Below, one piece after another: positions 41,148 to 50,547 of a DNA stretch of 64,000 nt. Positions within the stretch are counted from its first letter, which is position 1; each line of letters starts with the position of its first letter. Both the position numbers and the translations under genes were made by a program. The notes beneath the pieces are model-generated. The model saw only the letters and a list, made by a program, of their open reading frames with translations. It made no database searches and was not told the DNA's origin. Source of the DNA: Rhabdaerophilum sp. SD176 (GTDB lineage Bacteria > Pseudomonadota > Alphaproteobacteria > Rhizobiales > Beijerinckiaceae); assembly GCF_030143245.1 (NCBI RefSeq), contig NZ_JARJNS010000005.1, positions 1-64,000 on the forward strand, written 5' to 3'.

Positions 41148-41412
41148 CGGGCTGGAAATCCTTGAGTCAGGGTTCACGTTTCGGGGTGGCCGGGGGAGCC
41201 GTACCGACCTCGGGAACAAGGAGTTGGACCCTGATTCCGAGCGCGAATTTCGCGTGCGCCGCCCGGGTGTGCCCGGACCCCGCGCTTCAACCCGAGCGCG
41301 CGACGCAGCCATAAGCGCGTCTATAGATCATTTCTAAAAATCCCGCTACAGGCACGATGTTGATCTTTTGCGTAACCCCGGAACGTTTGGATTCGCCTTG
41401 GGCGACAGGAAC

Positions 41413-42057
41413 ATGGCCCCGCTTTCGACGCCCGGGAGGGTCCCGGCACCGGCCCTGGCCATCCGCGGCCTCGCTATGGCGCGGGGCTACCGGACCCTGT
41501 TCCGCGACCTCGATATCGACCTAGCGCCCGGGCAGGTGCTGCAACTGACGGGGCCGAACGGCACCGGAAAATCCACCCTGCTGCGCCTGATTGCCGGCTT
41601 TCTCAGGCCCGATGCCGGCACGATCCGCTGGTCGCCCTTGCCGGAAGACGCCACGCCCGGTGAATGCCTGCACTACAGCGGCCATCACGAGGGACTGCGT
41701 GACGGTCTGACAGCGCATGACAATGTCGCCACAATGGCCAGCCTGCTGGGCGGCGACCCGGGCCGGGCCGAAGCAGCCCTCGTCGAGGTCGGAGCCGGGC
41801 CGCTCGCGGAATTGCCCGTCGAAGTCCTGTCCGCCGGGCAGCGCCGCCGCGTCGCGCTGGCGCGGCTTCTCGTCGCGCCCCGCCCGATCTGGCTGCTGGA
41901 CGAGCCCTTCACCGCGCTCGACAATGATGGCCAGGCGCTTGTCCGCCGGCTCATTGCCACCCATGCGGAAGCCGGGGGGCTGGTGATCGCGGCAACCCAC
42001 CAGCCGCTTGATCTGCCGGATATCCGCCATGTCTCGCTGGGAGGTCAGGCCTCATGA
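41413..42057 (+). CDS. ccmA: Heme exporter ATP-binding protein CcmA
   Basis: A 214-residue ABC ATPase of cytochrome c maturation, with Walker A GPNGTGKST, signature LSAGQRRRVALARL and Walker B IWLLDEPF. With CcmB it uses ATP to release holo-CcmE from CcmC. ATG 41413 has GACAGGA upstream. It overlaps ccmB by four bases (ATGA) and heads the ccmABCDG operon. Confidence 0.95.
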   Translation: MAPLSTPGRVPAPALAIRGLAMARGYRTLFRDLDIDLAPGQVLQLTGPNGTGKSTLLRLIAGFLRPDAGTIRWSPLPEDATPGECLHYSGHHEGLRDGLTAHDNVATMASLLGGDPGRAEAALVEVGAGPLAELPVEVLSAGQRRRVALARLLVAPRPIWLLDEPFTALDNDGQALVRRLIATHAEAGGLVIAATHQPLDLPDIRHVSLGGQAS

Positions 42058-42719
42058 ACGCCTGGACCGCCCTCCTCCTGCGGGATCTCCGGCTGGCCCG
42101 GCGCGTCGGCGCTGGCGCTGAACTCGGCCTCGTCTTCTTCCTCATCCTTGTCTCGCTCCTCCCCTTCGCGATCGGCGCAGACCAGCGTTTCATCAGCCGG
42201 ATCGCGCCGGCCTTCCTCTGGCTGTCGGCCCTGCTGGCCACACTGCTCGGGCTGGACCGGCTGCTGCAGGCCGACGAAGAGGAGGGTGTGCTCGACCAGT
42301 TCCTGCTGAGCGGGACTCCGCTGGAACTGATCGTTCTGGCCAAGGCGCTGGCGCATTGGCTGGTCACCGGCCTCCCGCTCAGCCTTGCGGCGCCGCTGCT
42401 CGGCCTGATGCTGGCCATCGAACCGCAGGCCATGGCCCCGCTGGCGCTGTCGCTGCTCATTGGCACGCCGGCCCTGACGCTGATCGGCCTGATCGGTGCC
42501 GCCCTCACCGTCAGCCTAAAGCGCGGCGGCCTGCTGCTCTCCGTGCTGGTCTTGCCCCTGACGGTCCCGACCCTTATTTTCGGGGCAACGCTCGTGAAGG
42601 AAGCGGCCCTCGGCCGGCCCTACACGACCCCGATGATGCTGCTCGGCGGCATGACGCTGCTGATGCTCGTCATCGCACCGGTCAGCGCAGCCGCTGCCCT
42701 TCGCCATGCCCGGCAATAG
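42054..42719 (+). CDS. ccmB: Heme exporter permease CcmB
   Basis: A 221-residue inner-membrane protein with six hydrophobic helices and a polar loop containing LDRLLQADEEEGVLDQFLLSG, the conserved CcmB signature. It is the membrane partner of CcmA in cytochrome c maturation. Its start overlaps the ccmA stop, and ccmC follows after ten bases. Confidence 0.95.
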   Translation: MNAWTALLLRDLRLARRVGAGAELGLVFFLILVSLLPFAIGADQRFISRIAPAFLWLSALLATLLGLDRLLQADEEEGVLDQFLLSGTPLELIVLAKALAHWLVTGLPLSLAAPLLGLMLAIEPQAMAPLALSLLIGTPALTLIGLIGAALTVSLKRGGLLLSVLVLPLTVPTLIFGATLVKEAALGRPYTTPMMLLGGMTLLMLVIAPVSAAAALRHARQ

Positions 42720-42729
42720 AGAGCCTGCA

Positions 42730-43488
42730 ATGAACGATGCCCGCCCCACTTCATGGCTCCAGCTTGCCAATCCCGCGGTCTTCAACCGCTGGGCCGACCG
42801 GCTGCTCGGGCCACTGGTGATCGTGACCCTCGGGCTCTTCGCCTACGGGCTCTACGGCACCTTCTTCCTCTCGCCGGCCGATTACCAGCAGGGCGATACG
42901 GTCCGGATCATGTATATCCATGTGCCTGCGGCCTGGCTGGCCCTGTTTGTCTATGCCGGCATGGTTTTCTCCGCCCTTGGCACGCTGGTCTTCCGCCATC
43001 CCATGGCCGATGTCGCGCAGAAGGCAGCCGCACCGCTCGGCGCTGCCTTCACCCTCGTTTGCCTGATCACCGGCTCGATCTGGGGCAAGCCGACCTGGGG
43101 CACCTGGTGGCAATGGGATGCCCGCATGACCTCGGTTCTGGTGTTGCTGCTGATCTATCTCGGCATCATGGCGCTCTGGCGCGCAGTCGATGATCCTTTG
43201 CGCGCCGCACGCGCCGTGGCCATCCTGACCCTCGTCGGCGCCGTGAATCTGCCGATCATCAAATTCTCCGTCGACTGGTGGTATACTCTGCACCAGCCGG
43301 CCTCGGTCTTCCGGCTGGATGGCCCCACGATCCATCCCTCCATGCTGAAGCCGCTGCTGATCATGGCCCTCGGCTATCTCGGGCTCTATCTCGTTCTGCT
43401 GCTGGTCCGCATGAAAACTGAACTCACCCTGCGCCGGATCGACCGGCTGCAGCGCCTGGCCGCCGGAATTCCGGGAGAACGCGCATGA
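42730..43488 (+). CDS. ccmC: Heme transport protein CcmC
   Basis: A 252-residue integral membrane protein with six helices and the tryptophan-rich WGTWWQWDARMTS segment that presents heme to CcmE. Flanking histidines are in IMYIHVPAAW and TLHQPAS. MNDARPTSW is chosen as start (42730); an eight-residue extension upstream overlaps ccmB. It overlaps ccmD by four bases. Confidence 0.95.
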   Translation: MNDARPTSWLQLANPAVFNRWADRLLGPLVIVTLGLFAYGLYGTFFLSPADYQQGDTVRIMYIHVPAAWLALFVYAGMVFSALGTLVFRHPMADVAQKAAAPLGAAFTLVCLITGSIWGKPTWGTWWQWDARMTSVLVLLLIYLGIMALWRAVDDPLRAARAVAILTLVGAVNLPIIKFSVDWWYTLHQPASVFRLDGPTIHPSMLKPLLIMALGYLGLYLVLLLVRMKTELTLRRIDRLQRLAAGIPGERA

Positions 43489-43652
43489 TCGATCCGGGCG
43501 CCCATGCCGGTTTCATTCTCGCCGCCTATGCTGCGACGGCGATCATCCTCGGCGGCGTGATTCTCGCCTCGTGGCTGTCGCTGCGCGCGGCGCGGGCCCG
43601 GCTCCAGCGGCTCGAAGCCCTGTTCCCCGACGGCGGAAAGCGACCCTCATGA
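43485..43652 (+). CDS. ccmD: Heme exporter protein CcmD
   Basis: A 55-residue protein between ccmC and ccmG, overlapping both by ATGA. It has one transmembrane helix (about 9-30, HAGFILAAYAATAIILGGV) followed by a basic amphipathic tail (LRAARARLQRLEALFP), the CcmD layout. CcmD helps release holo-CcmE from the CcmABC complex. It is too short for most automatic frame lists, but position and topology are convincing. Confidence 0.92.
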   Translation: MIDPGAHAGFILAAYAATAIILGGVILASWLSLRAARARLQRLEALFPDGGKRPS

Positions 43653-44218
43653 CGAAGCCTGCTCCGGCCACGCGACGCTGGATCTATTTCCTGCCACTCG
43701 CCATCTTCCTCGGCCTTGCCGGCGTCTTTGCCCTCCAGCTTTTCGCGGGCGATCCGTCGAAACTGCCCTCGGCCTTGATCGGCAAGCCGGTTCCGGTGAC
43801 GGAACTTCCCGCCATCGAGGGGTCGGATATTCCGGGCCTGACCCCGGCCGCCTTCACCGGGAAGGGCGTCGCCGTGGTCAATGTCTTCGCCTCCTGGTGC
43901 GCACCCTGCCATCAGGAACACCCGCTGCTGATGGCCCTCGCCCGGGATACACGCTTCCCGATCTACGGCATCAACCAGAAGGACAATCCGGAGAATGCCC
44001 GGCGCTTCCTCGGGCGGCTCGGCAACCCCTATCGCGCGGTCGGCGCGGACAAGGATGGCCGGATATCGATCGAATGGGGCGTTTACGGCGTTCCGGAAAC
44101 CTTCGTCGTCGCCGATGGCCGGATCGTCTTCAAACATGTCGGCCCGCTGACCGAGGAATCGATCCGGGCCCGCCTGCTGCCGGAAATCGAAAAGGCCCTG
44201 GCCGGGCAGCGCGGCTGA
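43649..44218 (+). CDS. ccmG: Thiol:disulfide interchange protein CcmG/DsbE
   Basis: A 189-residue membrane-anchored periplasmic thioredoxin. The N-terminal helix (about 11-33) is followed by the thioredoxin fold with FASWCAPCHQEHP and the cis-Pro segment YGVPETFVV. It reduces apocytochrome c cysteines for heme ligation. It is the last gene of the operon and is convergent with yciB, 24 bases apart. ccmE, ccmF and ccmH are not in the window, as is usual where they form a separate cluster. Confidence 0.95.
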   Translation: MTKPAPATRRWIYFLPLAIFLGLAGVFALQLFAGDPSKLPSALIGKPVPVTELPAIEGSDIPGLTPAAFTGKGVAVVNVFASWCAPCHQEHPLLMALARDTRFPIYGINQKDNPENARRFLGRLGNPYRAVGADKDGRISIEWGVYGVPETFVVADGRIVFKHVGPLTEESIRARLLPEIEKALAGQRG

Positions 44219-44242
44219 CAGGCGCTCCAGCCGCCTCGCGTG

Positions 44243-44881
44243 TCAGTCGCGCTTGCCTTCCGGGTCGAAACCGTGCCGCATCATCATCGGCGTCTGGGCC
44301 AGCGTGAAGGCAATGGTCAGCGGCATCACGCCCCAGACCTTGAACGCCACCCAGAAATCGGTGGTTTGCGTACGCCAGACAATCTCGTTGATCGCAGCCA
44401 GGACGAAGAAGAACACACCCCAGCGGAAGGTCAGCTTGCGCCAGCCTTCTTCATCGAGCTGAAACACGCTGTCCAGCACATAGGGCAGCAGCGGCTTGCC
44501 GAAGGCGAGGCCGCCGAGAAGCACGGCGCCGAACAGGCAGTTCACGATGGTCGGCTTGAGCTTGATGAAGAGATCATCCTGCAGGAGCAGGGTCAGCCCG
44601 CCGAAGACCAGCACGACCGCACCGGAAACAAGCGGCATGATCGGAAGGCGGCGATGCAGCCACCATGCGGCCGCCAGCGAAACCGCCATGGCCACCATGA
44701 AGACCGCCGTCGCAATCAGGATCGGCGCCTTTTCCGCATTGATCACGGCAGGGCCGAAAACTGCACCGACAGGCCCGCGGAACCAGTCCGGACGTGAATT
44801 GGCGGCAAAGAACAGGACGAGCGGTCCCATTTCGAGCAGGAGCTTCAGCCAGGGATTGGCGGCGGATGAGGATTTGTCCAT
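44243..44881 (-). CDS. yciB: Inner-membrane-spanning protein YciB / septation protein A
   Basis: A 212-residue membrane protein with five to six helices. The N-terminus NPWLKLLLEMGPLVLFFAANSR and the conserved KPTIVNCLFGAVLLGG and NEIVWRTQTTDFWVAFKVWG identify the YciB/IspA family, linked to cell-envelope synthesis and division. The start at 44881 (MDKSSSAANPW) is chosen; the frame continues upstream to 45064 without family resemblance. Confidence 0.93.
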   Translation of the reverse strand: MDKSSSAANPWLKLLLEMGPLVLFFAANSRPDWFRGPVGAVFGPAVINAEKAPILIATAVFMVAMAVSLAAAWWLHRRLPIMPLVSGAVVLVFGGLTLLLQDDLFIKLKPTIVNCLFGAVLLGGLAFGKPLLPYVLDSVFQLDEEGWRKLTFRWGVFFFVLAAINEIVWRTQTTDFWVAFKVWGVMPLTIAFTLAQTPMMMRHGFDPEGKRD

Positions 44882-45045
44882 TCGGCTCGGATTTCGCTTT
44901 TCGACAGGGCAGGCAAGAGTTACGACACCAGTTACGACACCCTCGGGCCGCGCGAAAGTGCTTTCGCGCACCGGGATCCCTCGCATGCCGCCGGCCGGGG
45001 CTGCCTCCTGCGCCCGGCACGACACCAGCCTCTCTGGAGTTGCCC

Positions 45046-45741
45046 ATGGCCCTTCCGGTTCCAACGCTCGCGCCGCGCCCCAGCCTTGCCGTTCTTGGCC
45101 TGCAGGAGCGCTTCCCCGTCCGCCGGGCCTTCTGCATCGGCCGCAACTATGCGGCCCATGCGCGGGAAATGGGCTTCGACCCGGATCGGGAGCCGCCCTT
45201 CTTCTTCATGAAGACCGCCGAGGCGATCGTTCCGGTAGAGCCTGGCCAGACGGCCGAGATCGTCTACCCCTCCGGTACGCGGGACTATCATCATGAGGCC
45301 GAGTTGATCGTGGCGATCGGCCGAGGCGGCCGCGACATTCCGGAATCGGAAGCGCTCCTGCATGTCTTCGGCTATGCTGTCGGCCTCGACATGACCCGCC
45401 GTGACCTGCAGGCCGAAGCCAAGAAGCTCGGCCGGCCATGGGAAATCGGAAAATCGGCGGATCAGTCCGGCCCGGTCGGCCCGATCACCCGGGGGGGCAA
45501 CCTCGACATCAAGGGGCATATCCGCCTCGCGGTAAATGGCGCCATCCGGCAGGATTCAACGCTCGCCGCGATGATCTGGTCGATCCCCGAGCAGATCGCC
45601 ATCATTTCCCGTTATTTCGAGCTCCATGCCGGTGACCTGATCTTCACCGGCACGCCTGAGGGCGTGGATGCGGTAATGCGCGGCGATACGATGGAGGTCT
45701 CGGTCGACGGGCTCGAGCGGATCCGCGTCGCGGTGGTCTGA
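45046..45741 (+). CDS. Fumarylacetoacetate hydrolase family protein
   Basis: A 231-residue single-domain FAH-family enzyme. FCIGRNYAAHAREMG, the metal-binding DYHHEAELIVAIG, and GTPEGVDAVMRGD are present. It resembles small FAH proteins such as acylpyruvate or fumarylpyruvate hydrolases more than the full-length tyrosine-pathway enzyme, so it should not be assumed to complete the hmgA pathway. The start 45046 has TGGAG upstream. It is convergent with ftsY with no gap. Confidence 0.9.
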   Translation: MALPVPTLAPRPSLAVLGLQERFPVRRAFCIGRNYAAHAREMGFDPDREPPFFFMKTAEAIVPVEPGQTAEIVYPSGTRDYHHEAELIVAIGRGGRDIPESEALLHVFGYAVGLDMTRRDLQAEAKKLGRPWEIGKSADQSGPVGPITRGGNLDIKGHIRLAVNGAIRQDSTLAAMIWSIPEQIAIISRYFELHAGDLIFTGTPEGVDAVMRGDTMEVSVDGLERIRVAVV

Positions 45742-46761
45742 TCAGCCGGGCCGGGACTCGTCCTCGTCGAGCCCGGCGATCGCCCGCGCGAAATCACGCG
45801 CCTCGAAGGGCTCGAGATCCTCGACCCCCTCGCCGACGCCGATAAAATGGACCGGCAGACCGAATTTCTCCGCCAGGGCGACGAGAATCCCGCCCCGCGC
45901 CGTCCCGTCCAGCTTGGTCATGACGAGACCGGTCACGCCGGCAATCTGCCGGAACGCCTCGACCTGAGAGATCGCGTTCTGGCCGACAGTGGCATCCAGC
46001 ACGAGCAGGCAGGCATGCGGGGCCTCGGGGTCGACCTTGCGGATCACGCGGACGATCTTGGCCAGCTCGTCCATCAACCCCTGCTTGTTCTGCAGGCGGC
46101 CCGCCGTATCGATGAGAACCACATCCCTCCCCTCGGCCCGGGCCTGGGTAAGAGCGTCGAAGGCAAGGCCAGCAGCGTCGCCGCCCTGCTCCCGGGCCAT
46201 GAAGGCGGCTCCGGTTCGCTCGGACCAGACGCGAAGCTGGTCGATGGCAGCAGCGCGGAACGTATCGCCGGCCGCAAGCATGACGGAGCGACCTTCTGCC
46301 CGGAATTTCGCCGCCAGCTTGCCGATCGTGGTTGTCTTGCCGGAGCCGTTCACCCCGACCATGAGGATGACGAAGGGCTTGCGGCCGGCATCGATCACCA
46401 ATGGCCGCGCCACCGGCTCGAGCACGGCTTCCACCTCCGCCGCCAGCGCGGCCTTGATGTCTTCCGGTGAGACCGTGCGATCGAAGCGGTCCTTGCCGAT
46501 GGCCGATACAATCCGGGCCGAGACCTCGACGCCGAGATCGGCCTGGATGAGGATATCCTCGAGATCCTGCAACGTATCCGCATCGAGCTTGCGGGTCGTG
46601 AAGATGGCGGTGATGCCAGAGCCAAGCTGTGAGGCGGTCCGGCCGAGCCCGGCCCGCAGCCGTTTCCACCAGGAGAGTTTCGGCGCGGCCTCGGCTGCGG
46701 GCGCCACTTCCCGACCGAACAGCCGGCCGAAAAAGCCGGGCTTCTTGCTGTCCTCGCTCAT
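45742..46761 (-). CDS. ftsY: Signal recognition particle receptor FtsY
   Basis: A 339-residue SRP GTPase. A short acidic/basic A-region (1-30) precedes the N domain and the G domain with GVNGSGKTTT (136-145), DTFRAAA (166-172), DTAGRLQNK and TKLDGTARGG. It docks Ffh-ribosome complexes to the membrane; ffh itself lies at 52129 in this window. The gene is 18 bases downstream of mtaB on the same strand, within dapF-mtaB-ftsY. Confidence 0.96.
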   Translation of the reverse strand: MSEDSKKPGFFGRLFGREVAPAAEAAPKLSWWKRLRAGLGRTASQLGSGITAIFTTRKLDADTLQDLEDILIQADLGVEVSARIVSAIGKDRFDRTVSPEDIKAALAAEVEAVLEPVARPLVIDAGRKPFVILMVGVNGSGKTTTIGKLAAKFRAEGRSVMLAAGDTFRAAAIDQLRVWSERTGAAFMAREQGGDAAGLAFDALTQARAEGRDVVLIDTAGRLQNKQGLMDELAKIVRVIRKVDPEAPHACLLVLDATVGQNAISQVEAFRQIAGVTGLVMTKLDGTARGGILVALAEKFGLPVHFIGVGEGVEDLEPFEARDFARAIAGLDEDESRPG

Positions 46762-46779
46762 GCGGTGCCCCTTCCGGCT

Positions 46780-48057
46780 TCAGGCGACCAATATGCCGCT
46801 CAGCGTGGACCCGTCATGCCCGGTGATCCGGACCTGCGCAAGCGTTCCCGGTTCGGCCATACCCTCGAACCGCACCAGCGTGAAATCATCCAGCCGGCCT
46901 GTTCCGGCTCGCTCGACAAGGATCGGCCCGACCCGTCCGACCGACCGAGCGAGATGCGCGGCCAGGGCCTGCGCGCCCTTTTCCCGCAGCCGGGCCGCGC
47001 GGTCCTTGATGGTCGCCTTGTCGAGTTGCGGCATGCGGGCGGCAGGCGTGCCCGGCCGCGGCGAATAGGGAAAGACATGCAGGAAGGTCAGGCCGCAGGC
47101 ATCGACGAGGTCGAGCGAGTTTGCGAACATTGCCTCGGTCTCGGTCGGAAAACCCGCGATGATATCGGCGCCGAACAGGAAATCCGGCCGCTCGGCCCGC
47201 AATTCGGTGCAGAAGCGGATCGCATCCTCACGGGAATGCCGGCGCTTCATCCGCTTGAGGATGAGGTTGTCGCCCGCCTGCAGCGAGAGATGGAGATGTG
47301 GCATCAGCCGCGGCTCGGATTTCAGTAGCCTCACCAGCTTGTCATCCGCCTCGATGGAATCGATCGAGGAAATGCGCAGCCGTTCAAGCCCCGGACAATG
47401 CGCGAGGATCGCCTCGACAAGCGCGCCGAGTCGCGGCGTGCCGGGGAGGTCTGCGCCATAGGAGGTCAGGTCGACGCCGGTCAGCACCACCTCGCGATAG
47501 CCGCCGGCCAGCAGACGGCTGATCTGCGCCACCACCTCGCCCATTGGCACCGAGCGGGAATTCCCCCGTCCGAAAGGGATGATGCAGAAGGTGCAGCGAT
47601 GATCGCATCCATTCTGCACCTGCACGAAGGCCCGTGCCCGCCCCTCAAATCCGTCGACGAGATGCCCCGCGGTTTCCCGGACGCTCATGATGTCGTTGAC
47701 GCGGACCCTTTCGAGGGCATCGAGCCCGAAATCCGCCGGCTTCGGAGGCACGGAATCAACCCAGGTCTCGTCCTTCAGCTTGATGTCATTCCCGATGACC
47801 TGCGCCACTTCCGCCATTCCGGCGAAGGTTTCCGGCTCGGTCTGGGCGGCGCAGCCGGTCACGACGATCCGCGCGTCCGGCTTCTCTCGGTGAAGGCGGC
47901 GGATGGTCTGGCGGGCCTGCCGCACAGCTTCCGCGGTGACGGCGCAGGTATTGACGATCACGAGGTCCTCGTGCCCTGCCGCTCGGGCAGCCTTGCGCAT
48001 CCCCTCGCTCTCGAAAGTATTGAGGCGGCAGCCGAGCGTGACGACCTCGACCGGCAT
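46780..48057 (-). CDS. mtaB: tRNA t6A37 methylthiotransferase MtaB
   Basis: A 425-residue radical SAM methylthiotransferase that converts t6A to ms2t6A at position 37. The N-terminal UPF0004 domain has cluster cysteines C10, C38 and C69; the radical SAM motif CDHRCTFC places C151, C155 and C158; a TRAM-like C-terminus follows. It starts three bases after the dapF stop, so the two are co-translated. Its substrate base is made by TsaD, encoded at 6010. Confidence 0.94.
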   Translation of the reverse strand: MPVEVVTLGCRLNTFESEGMRKAARAAGHEDLVIVNTCAVTAEAVRQARQTIRRLHREKPDARIVVTGCAAQTEPETFAGMAEVAQVIGNDIKLKDETWVDSVPPKPADFGLDALERVRVNDIMSVRETAGHLVDGFEGRARAFVQVQNGCDHRCTFCIIPFGRGNSRSVPMGEVVAQISRLLAGGYREVVLTGVDLTSYGADLPGTPRLGALVEAILAHCPGLERLRISSIDSIEADDKLVRLLKSEPRLMPHLHLSLQAGDNLILKRMKRRHSREDAIRFCTELRAERPDFLFGADIIAGFPTETEAMFANSLDLVDACGLTFLHVFPYSPRPGTPAARMPQLDKATIKDRAARLREKGAQALAAHLARSVGRVGPILVERAGTGRLDDFTLVRFEGMAEPGTLAQVRITGHDGSTLSGILVA

Positions 48058-48060
48058 GGT

Positions 48061-48936
48061 TCAGCCTCGCGCCGCAGCGAGCCAGGCGCCGTCAAGGGAG
48101 CCGGTGAAACTGGTGGCTGCAGGCCCGGTCATGATGACATGGCCCCTTGCATCACGGTCGATGCGCAACGTGCCGCCCGGCAGGCGGATTGAAACCGCTC
48201 CTTCCACCAGCCCGAGACGCCATACGGCCACGGCCACCGCGCAGGCGGCCGTGCCGCAGGCCAGCGTGATCCCGGCTGCCCGCTCCCAGACGCGGACCCG
48301 GAACCTGTTCGGCCCCTCGGCCGAGACGAGCGAGATATTCGCTTTCTCGGGAAACATCGGATCGGTTTCCAGTCGGGGTCCGATCGTTTCGAGTGGGAGC
48401 GCATCGGCATCGTCGACAAGGAAGATGCCATGCGGATTGCCCATATTGACCGCGCTGAACCAACCCGGCAGACGCGGATCGACAGCCGCGCCGTCGAAAG
48501 GCACGCGCAGGGTGTCAGGCCCGGAACCCGCCAGCGGGATCTCGCCCCAGCCGAGCAGCGGCAGGCCCATATCAACCGCAACCTCGGCGCCGAGAACCTG
48601 GCCGACGAGAATGCCGGCCCGGGTCTCGATCCGCACCGGGTCCTGCCCCTCCTCGGCATGGACGAGCGCCGCGATGCAGCGCGTGGCATTGCCGCAGGCA
48701 CCGACCTCGCCGCCATCCGGGTTGAAGATGCGCATCCGGACATGGGCCTGCGGGGTATCCTCGAGCAGGATCAGCTGGTCGCAGCCGACGCCGAACCGGC
48801 GATCGGCGATGCGGGCGAGCTGGGGCTGCGTCAGCGCAAGGGGCCGCTTCCGTGCATCGATCACAACGAAATCATTGCCGAGCCCCTGCATTTTGCGGAA
48901 GGGCAAGCTTTCGGGGAGGGCGGCGGAACTGGTCAT
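48061..48936 (-). CDS. dapF: Diaminopimelate epimerase
   Basis: A 291-residue enzyme interconverting LL- and meso-diaminopimelate for lysine and peptidoglycan. The two catalytic cysteines are C81 in GACGNATRC and C227 in ACGTAACA; MQGLGNDFVVID is at the N-terminus. The start 48936 has GAGAGGA upstream, better than the GTG or ATG extension at 48954. First gene of dapF-mtaB-ftsY. Confidence 0.96.
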   Translation of the reverse strand: MTSSAALPESLPFRKMQGLGNDFVVIDARKRPLALTQPQLARIADRRFGVGCDQLILLEDTPQAHVRMRIFNPDGGEVGACGNATRCIAALVHAEEGQDPVRIETRAGILVGQVLGAEVAVDMGLPLLGWGEIPLAGSGPDTLRVPFDGAAVDPRLPGWFSAVNMGNPHGIFLVDDADALPLETIGPRLETDPMFPEKANISLVSAEGPNRFRVRVWERAAGITLACGTAACAVAVAVWRLGLVEGAVSIRLPGGTLRIDRDARGHVIMTGPAATSFTGSLDGAWLAAARG

Positions 48937-49097
48937 TGCGAGATCCTCTCCCATATGTGCCGCGAGGATTCTGCCGGCCGGACCAAAGAAGGACTTGTCT
49001 TGCCTTGGGCCTGCATGCAGATAGCGTTACAATAGGTCGTTATGCGTCGGGACGCGTGCCGGCCGCACGCGCACTCCTCGGAAGGTGGCTAGTATCG

Positions 49098-50492
49098 ATG
49101 CGGCGCCATAGCGCGGTTCTGGATGGGCGATCAACGGCTTTTGTCGCTTTGGCGGCTCTGGCCGGATTTCCCGCCCTCATTGCCGCCGCTTTCGGCCAGA
49201 GCCCGTCGAGCGACAGGGCCCAGCCCGACACGCCCCCCGCTCCGCCCCGGACCGTGGCCACGGCGATCCAGATCGCGAACCTTCCGCTCGGTGTGGTGAC
49301 CTTTCCGAACGGCAAGGCCATGAACCTGACGGTGGCGCTCGGCTCGGCCGCCTTCCGGCACCCGAAGGATCCGCCCGGCCGGCTCTGGCTGATGACCGAT
49401 CGCGGTCCGAGCATTCCCTGCGTGGATGCGAAGCGCATGATCGGCATCGAGCCGGAACAGGCCTGCCCGGCCGACCGGAATGGCCGTATCTACCCGCTCG
49501 CCGGGTTCGTCCCCTCGATCTATGCGGTCGATATCGGCCAGGACCAGGTGGCCCGGATCAATGTCTTTGTGCCCTTCAAGGGCAAGTCGGGACGCCCGGT
49601 TTCAGGCCGGCCGAACGCGGCCGGTGGCAATGGTCGTGCCGAGGGCATTTTCGCCACTGATGGGCGGGCCCTGCCGCCGGACCCCTCCGGGATTGATCCC
49701 GAGGCCTTTATCCGCCTGCAGGACGGGTCCTACTGGGTCGCCGAGGAATTCGGCCCCTCGCTGCTCGAAGTCGCGCCCGACGGCACGGTGCGCCGGCGGC
49801 TGGTGCCGTCGAATGCCGCGGCGGATTTCAAGGATGCCGATTACGAGATCGTCCCCAACCTGCCGCCGATCATGCGCCAGAAGGGCCAGAATCGCGGCTT
49901 CGAGGGCCTCGCCGTCTCGCCGGACGAGAAGTTCCTCTATGTGATGATGCAGTCTCCCCTGGCCAATCCGGATGTTCAGGTCCTGCAGACCTCGCGCAAT
50001 GTCCGTCTCTGGAAGATCGAGCGCGAGACCGGCGCGATTGCCGGCCAGTTCTTCTACCAGCTGGATATGCCTGCGGCCTTCCGGGCCGATCGGGAAGGGC
50101 GGGAACGCAGTCAGCAGGACGTGCATGTCAGCGAGATTGTCGCGCTCCGCCCGGATCGGCTGCTCATCCTCGAGCGGATCGACAAGACCTCGCGCCTCTT
50201 CATCGTCGCGCTGGACGAGGCGAACCGCGTGCCGCCGGAATTCGACTCCGCCGAGATGAACCCGAGCCTGGAAGCCCTGTCAGGCGAGACGCTGGCTTTG
50301 CGCGGCCTCAAGCCGCTTCCCAAGATCCTCATTCTCGATACCGACTCGGTTCCCGGCCTGCCCGCCAAGATCGAGGGTGTTGCGGTTATGGCACCGGACG
50401 AGCTGATTCTCGTCAACGACAATGATTTCGGCATCGACGGCGTGCGTACACAGATGTTCCGCGTTACATTACCGGCACCTGTGCTGCGCTGA
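49098..50492 (+). CDS. Exported esterase-like/phytase-family (COG4222-type) protein
   Basis: A 464-residue protein with a signal peptide (about 1-34, FVALAALAGFPALIAAAFG) and a beta-propeller-like domain with DGSYWVAEEFGPSLLEVAPDG, NRGFEGLAVSPDEKFLYVMMQSP and ILVNDNDFGIDG, typical of the esterase-like activity of phytase family. It acts outside the cytoplasm, probably on phosphate esters, but the substrate is not shown by the sequence. The start at 49098 has only a distant GAAGGTGG; the start could be wrong by a few codons. Confidence 0.85.
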   Translation: MRRHSAVLDGRSTAFVALAALAGFPALIAAAFGQSPSSDRAQPDTPPAPPRTVATAIQIANLPLGVVTFPNGKAMNLTVALGSAAFRHPKDPPGRLWLMTDRGPSIPCVDAKRMIGIEPEQACPADRNGRIYPLAGFVPSIYAVDIGQDQVARINVFVPFKGKSGRPVSGRPNAAGGNGRAEGIFATDGRALPPDPSGIDPEAFIRLQDGSYWVAEEFGPSLLEVAPDGTVRRRLVPSNAAADFKDADYEIVPNLPPIMRQKGQNRGFEGLAVSPDEKFLYVMMQSPLANPDVQVLQTSRNVRLWKIERETGAIAGQFFYQLDMPAAFRADREGRERSQQDVHVSEIVALRPDRLLILERIDKTSRLFIVALDEANRVPPEFDSAEMNPSLEALSGETLALRGLKPLPKILILDTDSVPGLPAKIEGVAVMAPDELILVNDNDFGIDGVRTQMFRVTLPAPVLR

Positions 50493-50547
50493 CAGGTCGC
50501 CTGTCCTGCGCCGTGCCGGATATTCGTTGCCAGAATGAGGTCGGGCC